Source: CAYMLL01 sp964390645 (GTDB lineage Bacteria > Planctomycetota > UBA8108). Taken from it: a stretch of DNA of 10,499 nt. Shown here in pieces: positions 1 through 4,689 of this stretch. The notes under the pieces are model-generated. The model saw only the letters and a list, made by a program, of their open reading frames with translations. It did no database searches and was not told the DNA's origin. The translations under genes and the position numbers were made by a program. The stretch spans positions 1 through 10,499 of the forward strand of contig CAYMLL010000275.1 of assembly GCA_964390645.1 (NCBI GenBank), in the 5' to 3' direction. How positions within the stretch are numbered: position 1 is the first letter of the stretch; each line of letters opens with the position of its first letter.

Positions 1-55
1 ACCGTCACGCGGCCCGCTTCGACCGACTCAGGATCGTAGATGGAGGCGGCACCCG
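1..55. repeat. 55-bp direct repeat, copy A, carrying a tRNA-Cys 3' end
   Basis: Bases 1-55 are identical to 210-264. Read on the minus strand, positions 55 to 41 give the 3' strand of the T stem, the 3' acceptor strand, the U73 discriminator and CCA of tRNA-Cys. Positions 40 to 1 repeat the 40 bases that follow the intact tRNA gene. Identity ends abruptly at 55/264 on one side, and it reaches the window edge on the other, so this copy may extend further upstream. Because the repeat contains the tRNA 3' end, it resembles either an attachment-site duplication left by a tRNA-targeting integrase or a tandem tRNA duplication that later decayed. Confidence 0.9.
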
Positions 56-60
56 ATGCT

Positions 61-80
61 CTGACGCCGCCAGGCGTCAG
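61..80. repeat. Perfect palindrome inside the tRNA-Cys relic
   Basis: An 8-bp perfect inverted repeat, CTGACGCC and GGCGTCAG, with a GCCA loop. It lies within the first extra segment (56-93) that separates the acceptor block from the T-arm block of the relic. It is not followed by a T run on either strand, so it is not a typical intrinsic terminator. Confidence 0.75.
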
Positions 81-112
81 GCCGACAGCGACGCGAACCG
101 GGGAATGACACC

Positions 113-134
113 TCGGGGCCGCTTGCGGTCCCGA
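113..134. repeat. Palindromic hairpin, copy 1 of a repeated 22-bp element
   Basis: A 22-base palindrome with a 9-bp stem around a 4-base loop and the core CCGCTTGCGG. It matches the hairpin at 161-182 at 19 of 22 positions. The outer base pair is T-A here and A-T there, so pairing is kept. The internal change leaves G-U on a plus-strand transcript but A-C on a minus-strand one. It lies in the second extra segment of the tRNA relic. Confidence 0.75.
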
Positions 135-144
135 GCAGACAACA

Positions 145-164
145 CCGTGCAAACCATGGCACGG
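145..164. repeat. Hairpin overlapping the second 22-bp palindrome
   Basis: A 6-bp stem pairs CCGTGC (145-150) with GCACGG (159-164) around an 8-base loop that holds the residual anticodon-region match. The 3' arm shares bases 161-164 with the next hairpin, so the two structures exclude each other. Whether this is meaningful or simply due to GC-rich, palindrome-dense sequence cannot be decided from the window. Confidence 0.45.
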
Positions 165-182
165 GACCGCTTGCGGTCCCGT
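161..182. repeat. Palindromic hairpin, copy 2 of a repeated 22-bp element
   Basis: A perfect 22-base palindrome: a 9-bp stem closing a 4-base loop, core GGGACCGCTTGCGGTCCC. It is nearly identical to 113-134, whose start lies 48 bases away. Neither copy has a T tract, and neither carries obvious coding sequence. The pair looks like a small mobile or REP-like palindrome, or two arms of one larger structure. Confidence 0.75.
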
Positions 183-194
183 CCGAGAAGAATC

Positions 195-216
195 GCAACG
201 GGTTGCAAAACCGTCA
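195..216 (+). repeat. Inverted copy of the tRNA-Cys anticodon arm
   Basis: Bases 195-216 match the reverse complement of 281-302 at 21 of 22 positions. The segment covers the end of the D stem, the whole anticodon stem-loop and two following bases of tRNA-Cys. It is in the opposite orientation to the intact gene and lies 34 bases beyond its CCA end. A transcript reading through the tRNA could therefore fold this segment back on its own anticodon arm. The anticodon arm is itself nearly palindromic, but matches beyond the stem on both sides fix the orientation. Confidence 0.8.
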
Positions 217-264
217 CGCGGCCCGCTTCGACCGACTCAGGATCGTAGATGGAGGCGGCACCCG
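210..264. repeat. 55-bp direct repeat, copy B, overlapping the intact tRNA-Cys
   Basis: This is the second copy of the 1-55 repeat. Bases 250-264 are the 3' end of the intact tRNA-Cys gene, and 210-249 are its downstream flank. The distance between copy starts is 209 bp. If the repeats are attachment sites, the segment between them holds no integrase or cargo, so only a scar remains. Confidence 0.9.
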
Positions 265-324
265 GATTCGAACCGGGGAATGACGGTTTTGCAAACCGTT
301 GCCTTACCACTTGGCTATGCCGCC
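250..324 (-). tRNA. tRNA-Cys (anticodon GCA)
   Basis: On the minus strand the 7-bp acceptor stem pairs GGCGGCA (5') with TGCCGCC (3'), followed by discriminator U and an encoded CCA. The D arm is closed by GCC/GGC. The anticodon stem ACGGT/ACCGT closes the loop TTGCAAA, giving anticodon GCA. The T arm pairs CCCGG with CCGGG around TTCGAAT. All arms are complete with no mismatch seen, and U73 is the identity base usual for tRNA-Cys. The gene has its own promoter at 344-372. No second tRNA follows it in this window except the decayed copy. Confidence 0.97.
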
Positions 325-343
325 TCGGCGCCAAGGACCTGCC

Positions 344-372
344 GTTATAGCAGACGGCTCCGGGGTTGACAA
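344..372 (-). promoter_or_regulatory. Sigma70-type promoter of tRNA-Cys
   Basis: On the minus strand a -35 box TTGTCA (372-367) and a -10 box TATAAC (349-344) are separated by exactly 17 bases. Transcription would begin near 337, about 13 bases before the mature tRNA 5' end at 324. The -35 region is a near-palindrome, GTTGACAAC, which also offers TTGACA on the plus strand towards the HAD gene. The plus strand has no good -10 at the right distance. Confidence 0.75.
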
Positions 373-398
373 CGCACCAGACGAGGCCGCAGATGGGG

Positions 399-415
399 GG
401 CTTCGCTCCGAAGCC
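399..415. promoter_or_regulatory. Small hairpin in the HAD phosphatase leader
   Basis: A 6-bp stem pairs GGCTTC (399-404) with GAAGCC (410-415) around GCTCC, preceded by a G run. It lies 27 bases before the HAD start codon and has no T tract. It may be a leader structure or an insertion scar; its role is unknown. Confidence 0.35.
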
Positions 416-441
416 ACCACTGGCCGAAAAGAGACGCCTGC

Positions 442-1113
442 ATGTCCTCCACGACACCCCCGAGGCCGGTCAGGGCCTTTGTGCTCGACATGGACGGCGT
501 CCTCGTCGCGTCGCTCGACACCCACTGGAGGGCCTACCAGCGCACCTTTCGCCCGCTGGGTCGGGAGTTCTCGCGCGAGGAGTACCGGCGGGTCGCACCC
601 AGCTCCCCCCGCGAGGTGGTCATCCGTCGCGTTCTCGGCGAGCTGCCGCCCGCGAAGCTCTCGGAGCTCATGCAGACCAAGGAGCGACACGTCGCCGCGC
701 TGCTCGAGGCGGAAGGCGTGCCGACCATCCCCGGGGTCCGGGACTTCCTGCGCCGCCTGCGCGAGCGTGGCGTGCCCACCGCCGTCGCCACGTCGAGCCG
801 CAGCCCGGGGCTCTTCCTCGCCGCCGCCGACCTCGACCACGAGTTCACGGTCGTCGTCGACCGATCGCTCGTGGAGCGACCCAAGCCGGCGCCCGACTGC
901 TACGAGCTGGCCGCCCGCCAGCTCGGCATCGCCCCCGAGCACTGCGCGGCCGTCGAGGACACCCCCGCCGGCATCGACGCCGCGCTCGCCGGCGGCATGC
1001 AGGTGATCGCCTTGACGACGACGGACACCGCGTCCAGCCTGACGCGAGCGACGGTCGTGCACGCCGACTTCGACGACATCGACCTGCAAGCGTGGATCGG
1101 ACCCGCCGGCTGA
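442..1113 (+). CDS. HAD-superfamily phosphatase, beta-phosphoglucomutase-like
   Basis: The 223-residue product has all four HAD motifs. Motif I is DMDGVL with nucleophile Asp16 and acid/base Asp18. Motif II is VATSS near residues 115-119. Motif III is Lys148 in RPKPAPD. Motif IV is VEDTPAGI with Glu172 and Asp173. A helical cap (about residues 24-92) sits between motifs I and II, as in subfamily I phosphatases and beta-phosphoglucomutases. Length and motif spacing are normal. It is probably a cytosolic phosphatase or phosphomutase acting on a small phosphorylated sugar or alcohol; the substrate cannot be read from the sequence. The ATG start precedes the conserved N-terminal strand by about 10 residues, with only a weak purine-rich ribosome site (427-434). 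Its stop codon directly abuts that of the convergent RDD gene. Confidence 0.9.
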   Translation: MSSTTPPRPVRAFVLDMDGVLVASLDTHWRAYQRTFRPLGREFSREEYRRVAPSSPREVVIRRVLGELPPAKLSELMQTKERHVAALLEAEGVPTIPGVRDFLRRLRERGVPTAVATSSRSPGLFLAAADLDHEFTVVVDRSLVERPKPAPDCYELAARQLGIAPEHCAAVEDTPAGIDAALAGGMQVIALTTTDTASSLTRATVVHADFDDIDLQAWIGPAG

Positions 1114-1923
1114 TCAGCCGGGCACCCGAACGACGAGCAGCCGCATCAGGGCGCCCCAGACGGCGCACCACAGCAGCGCGACGCCGAGCGCCTTGAAGAA
1201 GATGGCGAGGCGCTCGTCCGCCGACCGGATGACCACCGTCCGCGCGATCATGTCCCCCAGACGCTGACGCCGCTCGGTCATCGACATGCACACGAACCCG
1301 ACGATGCCGAGGAAGACCACGTCGAAGAGAAAGAGGACCTCACGCACCGACACGCGGGCGAACGACGCACGCAGACCCCGCTCCGTCGTCACCCGGATCC
1401 CCAGCAGCGCCTTCCCCGGTGTCGCTCCGACGAGCCACTGGCAGATCACGAAGAGAAGCATCGACCCGACGATCATCGACAGCGTCATCGCGGCGCCGTC
1501 GATCCGGAACGCCGGCCGCAGGAGCTCCCCGATGCCCGCCGGCGAGCCGCCCGGCGCCGGCGACTTCACCGAGACCGCCGCCAGCATCCACATCGCCAGG
1601 GCGGCGCCGCCGGCACCCGCGACGACGTCGAGCAGGCGAGCGAGGACGCGACCGAGCACCCCGGCGTTCCTCAGGGACTCCTCCTCGCGACGCGCGACCG
1701 CCGCCATCGGTCTCTGCCGGCCCCGGCTCTGATCGCGATCGAGCCACGCGGTCTCGTCCCGCTCGTGGCGCTCGATGAGCTCCCCGGACGCGGTCTCCCG
1801 GAAGCACGGATAGGAGCAGTAGCCCTCCCGGGCCCAGAGGTTGAACTCCCCGTCCGCGAGAAAGGGCCGCTGATGCGCCGGCAGCGGTCGACCGCAGCCC
1901 GCGCAGCACACCTGCGTGGTCAC
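1114..1923 (-). CDS. RDD-family membrane protein with N-terminal zinc-ribbon-like Cys motif
   Basis: The 269-residue product has a short cysteine module (Cys7-x2-Cys10 and Cys36-x3-Cys40) that looks able to bind zinc, then a charged linker, then an RDD domain from about residue 88. RDD hallmarks are GRVLARLLDVV at 91-101, GATPGKALLGIRV at 166-178 and the RRQRLGDMIARTVVI segment at 218-232. Four hydrophobic segments are seen, near 98-118, 148-166, 194-214 and 240-266. RDD proteins are inner-membrane proteins of mostly unknown function; some are linked to ion transport. The GTG start (1923-1921) overlaps the TGA of the upstream metallophosphoesterase as GTGA, which suggests translational coupling. 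The cysteine module fused to RDD is the unusual part. Confidence 0.88.
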   Translation of the reverse strand: MTTQVCCAGCGRPLPAHQRPFLADGEFNLWAREGYCSYPCFRETASGELIERHERDETAWLDRDQSRGRQRPMAAVARREEESLRNAGVLGRVLARLLDVVAGAGGAALAMWMLAAVSVKSPAPGGSPAGIGELLRPAFRIDGAAMTLSMIVGSMLLFVICQWLVGATPGKALLGIRVTTERGLRASFARVSVREVLFLFDVVFLGIVGFVCMSMTERRQRLGDMIARTVVIRSADERLAIFFKALGVALLWCAVWGALMRLLVVRVPG

Positions 1924-2660
1924 CGCGCCACCTCCCCGATCAGCAGCGGCTCGAAGCCGAGCGCGTCACAGCTGACGAGACGGTACTCGACGCCGCCCTT
2001 CTCCCCCTGAAACACACGCTCCCACTCCGGCGCCGTGTGGAGGTGACCGTAGAGGCAGTGACTGCAGCCGACCGACTCGACGATGCGCGTGAACGCGCTC
2101 TCGTCGGTGCCGACGCGAAACGGCGGGTAGTGAAAGAGCGCGATCGGGGCTCGATCGCCGTCGTAAATCTCGCGCAGGTGTGCGATGGACAGGAGCAGCT
2201 CGCGGCGCTCGCGCTCCAGGGCCCTGTCGAGCTGCGAGCACGCGGCGTTCGCGTCGAAGTCGTCGCCGACGACGCGCGGCAGGAAGTCGCCGCCGCGAAC
2301 TCCGACGATCGGCACCCCGTCGACGACCACCGCGGTCTTCTTCAGCGCGTGGACATCGTCGGGGAGCACCTCGGCGAGCTTCTTCCTCGAGCTCGGCCAC
2401 CAGTAGTCGTGGTTGCCCTTGACCAGCACCTTGCGACCCGGCAGCTGCGCCAGCCAGCGAAAGTCCTCGGCGACCTCGCCGGGCTTCATCGCCCAGGAGA
2501 AGTCGCCGGGCAGGAGCACCAGGTCTCCCGGCTCGATGCGCTCGCGCCAGGCGGACTCGACCTTGAGGTGGTGGCCCTTCCAGTGGTCCCCGAACCGATC
2601 CATCCACTTGCCGGTCGAGAACCCGAGGTGGAGGTCGCTGATCGCCCAGATCCGGAACAC
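1920..2660 (-). CDS. Calcineurin-like metallophosphoesterase (COG1768-like)
   Basis: The 246-residue product carries the metal-binding motifs of this superfamily: SDLHLGF (Asp9, His11), LPGDFSW (Asp53), KGNHDYWW (Asn83, His84), His177 in LFHYPPF and YGHLHT (His206, His208). The MDRFGDHW stretch after motif I and the SWAMKPGE stretch after motif II resemble the bacterial predicted phosphohydrolases of COG1768. That family is cytosolic and its substrate is not established; a two-metal phosphodiesterase or phosphatase activity is expected. Start is GTG at 2660-2658, eight codons before the first metal ligand, as usual for the family; no strong ribosome site is seen. The RDD gene follows with a 4-base overlap, so the two are probably one transcript. 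Confidence 0.9.
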   Translation of the reverse strand: MFRIWAISDLHLGFSTGKWMDRFGDHWKGHHLKVESAWRERIEPGDLVLLPGDFSWAMKPGEVAEDFRWLAQLPGRKVLVKGNHDYWWPSSRKKLAEVLPDDVHALKKTAVVVDGVPIVGVRGGDFLPRVVGDDFDANAACSQLDRALERERRELLLSIAHLREIYDGDRAPIALFHYPPFRVGTDESAFTRIVESVGCSHCLYGHLHTAPEWERVFQGEKGGVEYRLVSCDALGFEPLLIGEVAR

Positions 2661-2693
2661 GCGGTACGCCGGCTCTCGTCACCTTCAGGCCAC

Positions 2694-2716
2694 AAAAAGA
2701 AGGGGGACAGCCCCCC
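2694..2716 (-). terminator. GC hairpin with T-rich tail (terminator-like or REP-like)
   Basis: Read on the minus strand, GGGGG (2715-2711), loop CTGT and CCCCC (2706-2702) form a 5-bp all-GC stem, extendable by one G-U pair. It is followed by TTCTTTTT (2701-2694). This has the form of an intrinsic terminator. No minus-strand gene ends just before it; instead the metallophosphoesterase starts 34 bases downstream. It may be an attenuator in that leader, a guard against antisense transcription, or a dispersed palindromic repeat. Confidence 0.45.
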
Positions 2717-2777
2717 GGGGAGTCGGTACCTTATCCGCTGCCCGGCAGGAACACCAGATCGATGCAGAGCCCCGTCG

Positions 2778-3839
2778 ATGAAGACCTTCGACCTTTTCTT
2801 CGTCCCCGCCGACGACCGTCCCGTGAGCTCCGAGCCGATCCGCGAGTGCCTCGCGGACATCCCCCATCTGCACCCGGACGCGTCGGATCCGTCGCGCCGC
2901 CAGTACCACAACCCGGAGTCCGGTGCGATCTTCTACCTGCTCGTGGCCCCCGAGCATCTTCCGGAGCCTCCTGCGACCGGGTACGAGGACGACGAGCTCG
3001 ACGAGGACCTCGAAGATGAACCGGAAGACGGCCTCGAAGATGAAGATGACGACGGCGATGACTATGACGACGACGACGACGACGACCTTGACGTCCCGTC
3101 GATCGACACGCCGCCGCTGACCGTCAACATCCCGCTCTTCCATCCCTCGTTCCTGGCGCGCGAGGCGCTCGAGGTCGTCCGCACCTTCCAGGAGCGCGCC
3201 GGGCTCCGGGTCATCGACCCGCAGGACGGCGGAGTCGGTGACGGAGAGCCCGGCGCCTACGGCGACGACGACCTGCTGGAGAGCTGGAAGCGCACCCACG
3301 GACCGATCTACGCGAAGATCAGCAGCCCCGAGAACATCCACCGCTGGTCGACCGAGGACTCCGACCGCTACGCGGCGTACTGTCGCCACCGCGCCCGGCT
3401 CGAGGAGGAGCTCGCGGACGACGACATCGACGTGCCCCGGCTCTTCGCCGCGCGACACGAGGGCGCCACGAAGTCGCTCTGCATCTGGCGCAGCGATCGC
3501 CCCGTCGCGCTCCCGAGGTGCGACCTCGTTCTCGTGGAGCGCGTCAGCACCCGGCGCGGACTGCTGCGCCGGCGCAGGGTCGACGAGCTCGTCGTCCGCG
3601 GCGATGAGCTCTGGCGGATCCTGGCGCCGTTCTCCGACACCCGCCACCATCCGGTGCCGCATCTCGTCCTGCGGCGAGCGGACCCGCCGCCGGCGCAGCT
3701 CGCGAACGACCTCGAGGACCTCGTCGGAGAGCCGGTCGACGCGGCGCGGCGCACCGAGCTCGCGGGCGTGGTCGACTTCGACATCCCCCCGGCGGAGGAG
3801 ACCGCGTCCGCGGACGCCGAGGAGACGACCGGTGACTGA
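2778..3839 (+). CDS. Unrecognised protein with a long acidic tract
   Basis: The 353-residue product matches no family I recognise. Residues 1-65 form a folded-looking segment (FDLFFVP; IFYLLVAPEHL). Residues 70-105 are almost all Asp and Glu, ending in seven Asp codons in a row. Residues 110-340 look globular and mixed, with ARREALEV-type helices and a basic patch GLLRRRRVDE near 261-270. The tail (338-353) is again acidic. No signal peptide or membrane segment is seen, so it is probably cytosolic. I chose ATG 2778 because it is the first ATG that begins a sensible N-terminus; the open frame continues further upstream only as antisense to the metallophosphoesterase. No clear ribosome site is present. 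It overlaps btpA by 8 bases, so the two are probably co-translated. Confidence 0.72.
   Translation: MKTFDLFFVPADDRPVSSEPIRECLADIPHLHPDASDPSRRQYHNPESGAIFYLLVAPEHLPEPPATGYEDDELDEDLEDEPEDGLEDEDDDGDDYDDDDDDDLDVPSIDTPPLTVNIPLFHPSFLAREALEVVRTFQERAGLRVIDPQDGGVGDGEPGAYGDDDLLESWKRTHGPIYAKISSPENIHRWSTEDSDRYAAYCRHRARLEEELADDDIDVPRLFAARHEGATKSLCIWRSDRPVALPRCDLVLVERVSTRRGLLRRRRVDELVVRGDELWRILAPFSDTRHHPVPHLVLRRADPPPAQLANDLEDLVGEPVDAARRTELAGVVDFDIPPAEETASADAEETTGD
3066..3086. repeat. (GAC)7 microsatellite in the acidic protein gene
   Basis: Seven consecutive GAC triplets encode Asp97-Asp103. They lie at the end of a longer acidic stretch (about 2985-3093) that also uses GAT, GAA and GAG codons. Only the run itself is a pure repeat, and it could vary in length by slippage without breaking the frame. 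Confidence 0.9.
3819..3824 (+). promoter_or_regulatory. Ribosome binding site of btpA
   Basis: GAGGAG ends 7 bases before the GTG at 3832 and lies within the end of the preceding gene. It decides the start in favour of GTG 3832 over the in-frame GTG at 3886, whose nearest purine-rich site is too far away. Confidence 0.65.
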
Positions 3840-4662
3840 CGCTCGCCGCGACATCCAGCTGCGGGAGGACTTCTCGCGCGGGCGCGTGCTGACGCGCAAG
3901 GCGCTGCTCGGCGTCGTCCACCTGGAGCCGCTCCCGGGAAGCCCCCGCGCGCTGCCGGGCTCGCTGGGCCGGACGATCGAGGCGGCGCTGCGAGATGCGC
4001 AGACGCTGCTCGATGCGGGCTTCGACGGCTACGTGATCGAGAACTTCGGCGACTCGCCGTTTTTCGCCTCGAGCGTTCCGGAACACGTCGTCGCGCTGAT
4101 GACCCGCATCGCCCTGGAGCTTCCCCGCGAGGCCTTCGTCGTCGCCAACGTCCTTCGCAACGACGCCCGGGCGGCCCTGGCGATCGCGCTCGCCGCCGAC
4201 CTCGCCGCCGTGCGCGTCAACGTCCACACCGGCGCGATGGTCACCGACCAGGGCATCGTCGAGGGCCGCGCCGCCGAGACGACCCGCCTGCGCAAGGAGC
4301 TCGGCCAGAGCGTCGCCATATTCGCCGACGTCGCCGTCAAGCACGCCCACCCGCTGGGCGCGGGCTTCAGCCTGACCGAGTCGGCCCGCGAGACCGCCTA
4401 CCGCGGACTGGCGGACGCCCTCGTCATCACCGGTCCGGCGACCGGCTCCCCGGTGGCGGCGAACGACCTCACCGAGGTGCGCCGCGCGGTGCCGGACAGG
4501 CCGATCCTCCTCGGAAGCGGCGCCGACGAGGGCAACATCGCGAAGCTCCTCGAGGTCGCCGACGGCGCGATCGTCGGCACCACGCTGAAGCGGGATCGAC
4601 GCGTGGAGATGCCGGTCGACGCGGATCGGGCGAAGCGCTTCATCGACGCGGCGCGCGCCTGA
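3832..4662 (+). CDS. btpA: BtpA/SgcQ-family TIM-barrel protein
   Basis: The 276-residue product shows the family signatures along a TIM barrel: LLGVVHLEPLPGSP (25-38), VIENFGDSPF (68-77), VRVNVHTGAMVTDQGIVEGR (127-146), IFADVAVKHAHPL (163-175), ITGPATGSP (199-207), PILLGSGADEGNI (224-236) and GAIVGTTLKRD (245-255). Length is normal for the family. BtpA affects photosystem I stability in cyanobacteria, while SgcQ is its relative in enterobacterial sugar gene clusters; many homologues occur in non-photosynthetic bacteria and their reaction is unknown. Nothing here suggests photosynthesis, so a sugar- or nucleoside-related enzymatic role is more likely. The GTG start overlaps the acidic protein's stop by 8 bases. 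Confidence 0.88.
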   Translation: MTDARRDIQLREDFSRGRVLTRKALLGVVHLEPLPGSPRALPGSLGRTIEAALRDAQTLLDAGFDGYVIENFGDSPFFASSVPEHVVALMTRIALELPREAFVVANVLRNDARAALAIALAADLAAVRVNVHTGAMVTDQGIVEGRAAETTRLRKELGQSVAIFADVAVKHAHPLGAGFSLTESARETAYRGLADALVITGPATGSPVAANDLTEVRRAVPDRPILLGSGADEGNIAKLLEVADGAIVGTTLKRDRRVEMPVDADRAKRFIDAARA

Positions 4663-4676
4663 CTTCGCCGCGCCGC
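4648..4676. terminator. Possible GC hairpin at the btpA/glycerate kinase convergent junction
   Basis: GCGGCGCG (4648-4655) can pair with CGCGCCGC (4669-4676) around a 13-base loop spanning the btpA stop codon. There is no T tract on either strand. Only 27 bases separate the two convergent genes, so any terminator must lie here or inside the genes. In such GC-rich DNA this pairing may be chance. Confidence 0.25.
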
Positions 4677-4689
4677 CGGCCGCGTGCCG

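Larger units (their letters stand above)
41..160 (-). pseudogene. Decayed tRNA-Cys copy interrupted by palindromes
   Basis: Three blocks lie in the same order and orientation as in the intact tRNA-Cys at 250-324. Bases 41-55 equal 250-264 (acceptor 3' strand and CCA). Bases 94-109 equal 269-284 (T loop, T stem and variable region). Bases 148-160 resemble 290-302 (anticodon region) with a few mismatches. The gaps between blocks are 38 and 38 bases instead of 4 and 5, so each junction has gained about 33-34 bases, and each insertion contains a hairpin (61-80 and 113-134). The D arm and 5' acceptor strand are not recognisable, so this cannot be a working tRNA. The first two blocks are certain; the third is weaker because it is short. 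Confidence 0.65.

Noticed and set aside
56..216. CRISPR-like or integron attC-like array
   Set aside because: The palindromes are only two similar copies with no regular spacers, no cas gene is present, and I found no attC core of the GTTRRRY type.
366..394. Strong plus-strand promoter for the HAD gene
   Set aside because: TTGACA is present, but the hexamer 17 bases downstream (GCAGAT) is a poor -10, while the minus-strand promoter at the same site is good.
77..457. A minus-strand open frame through the tRNA and palindrome region
   Set aside because: It runs through the tRNA-Cys gene and its promoter. The repeated RDRKR peptides are just the translated palindromes.
2037..2777. Upstream extension of the acidic protein by 247 codons
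   Set aside because: This part is antisense to the metallophosphoesterase and has no domain; ATG 2778 begins a sensible N-terminus.
3832..4662. Photosynthesis gene cluster because of BtpA
   Set aside because: No other photosynthesis gene is present, and BtpA/SgcQ proteins are common in non-photosynthetic bacteria.
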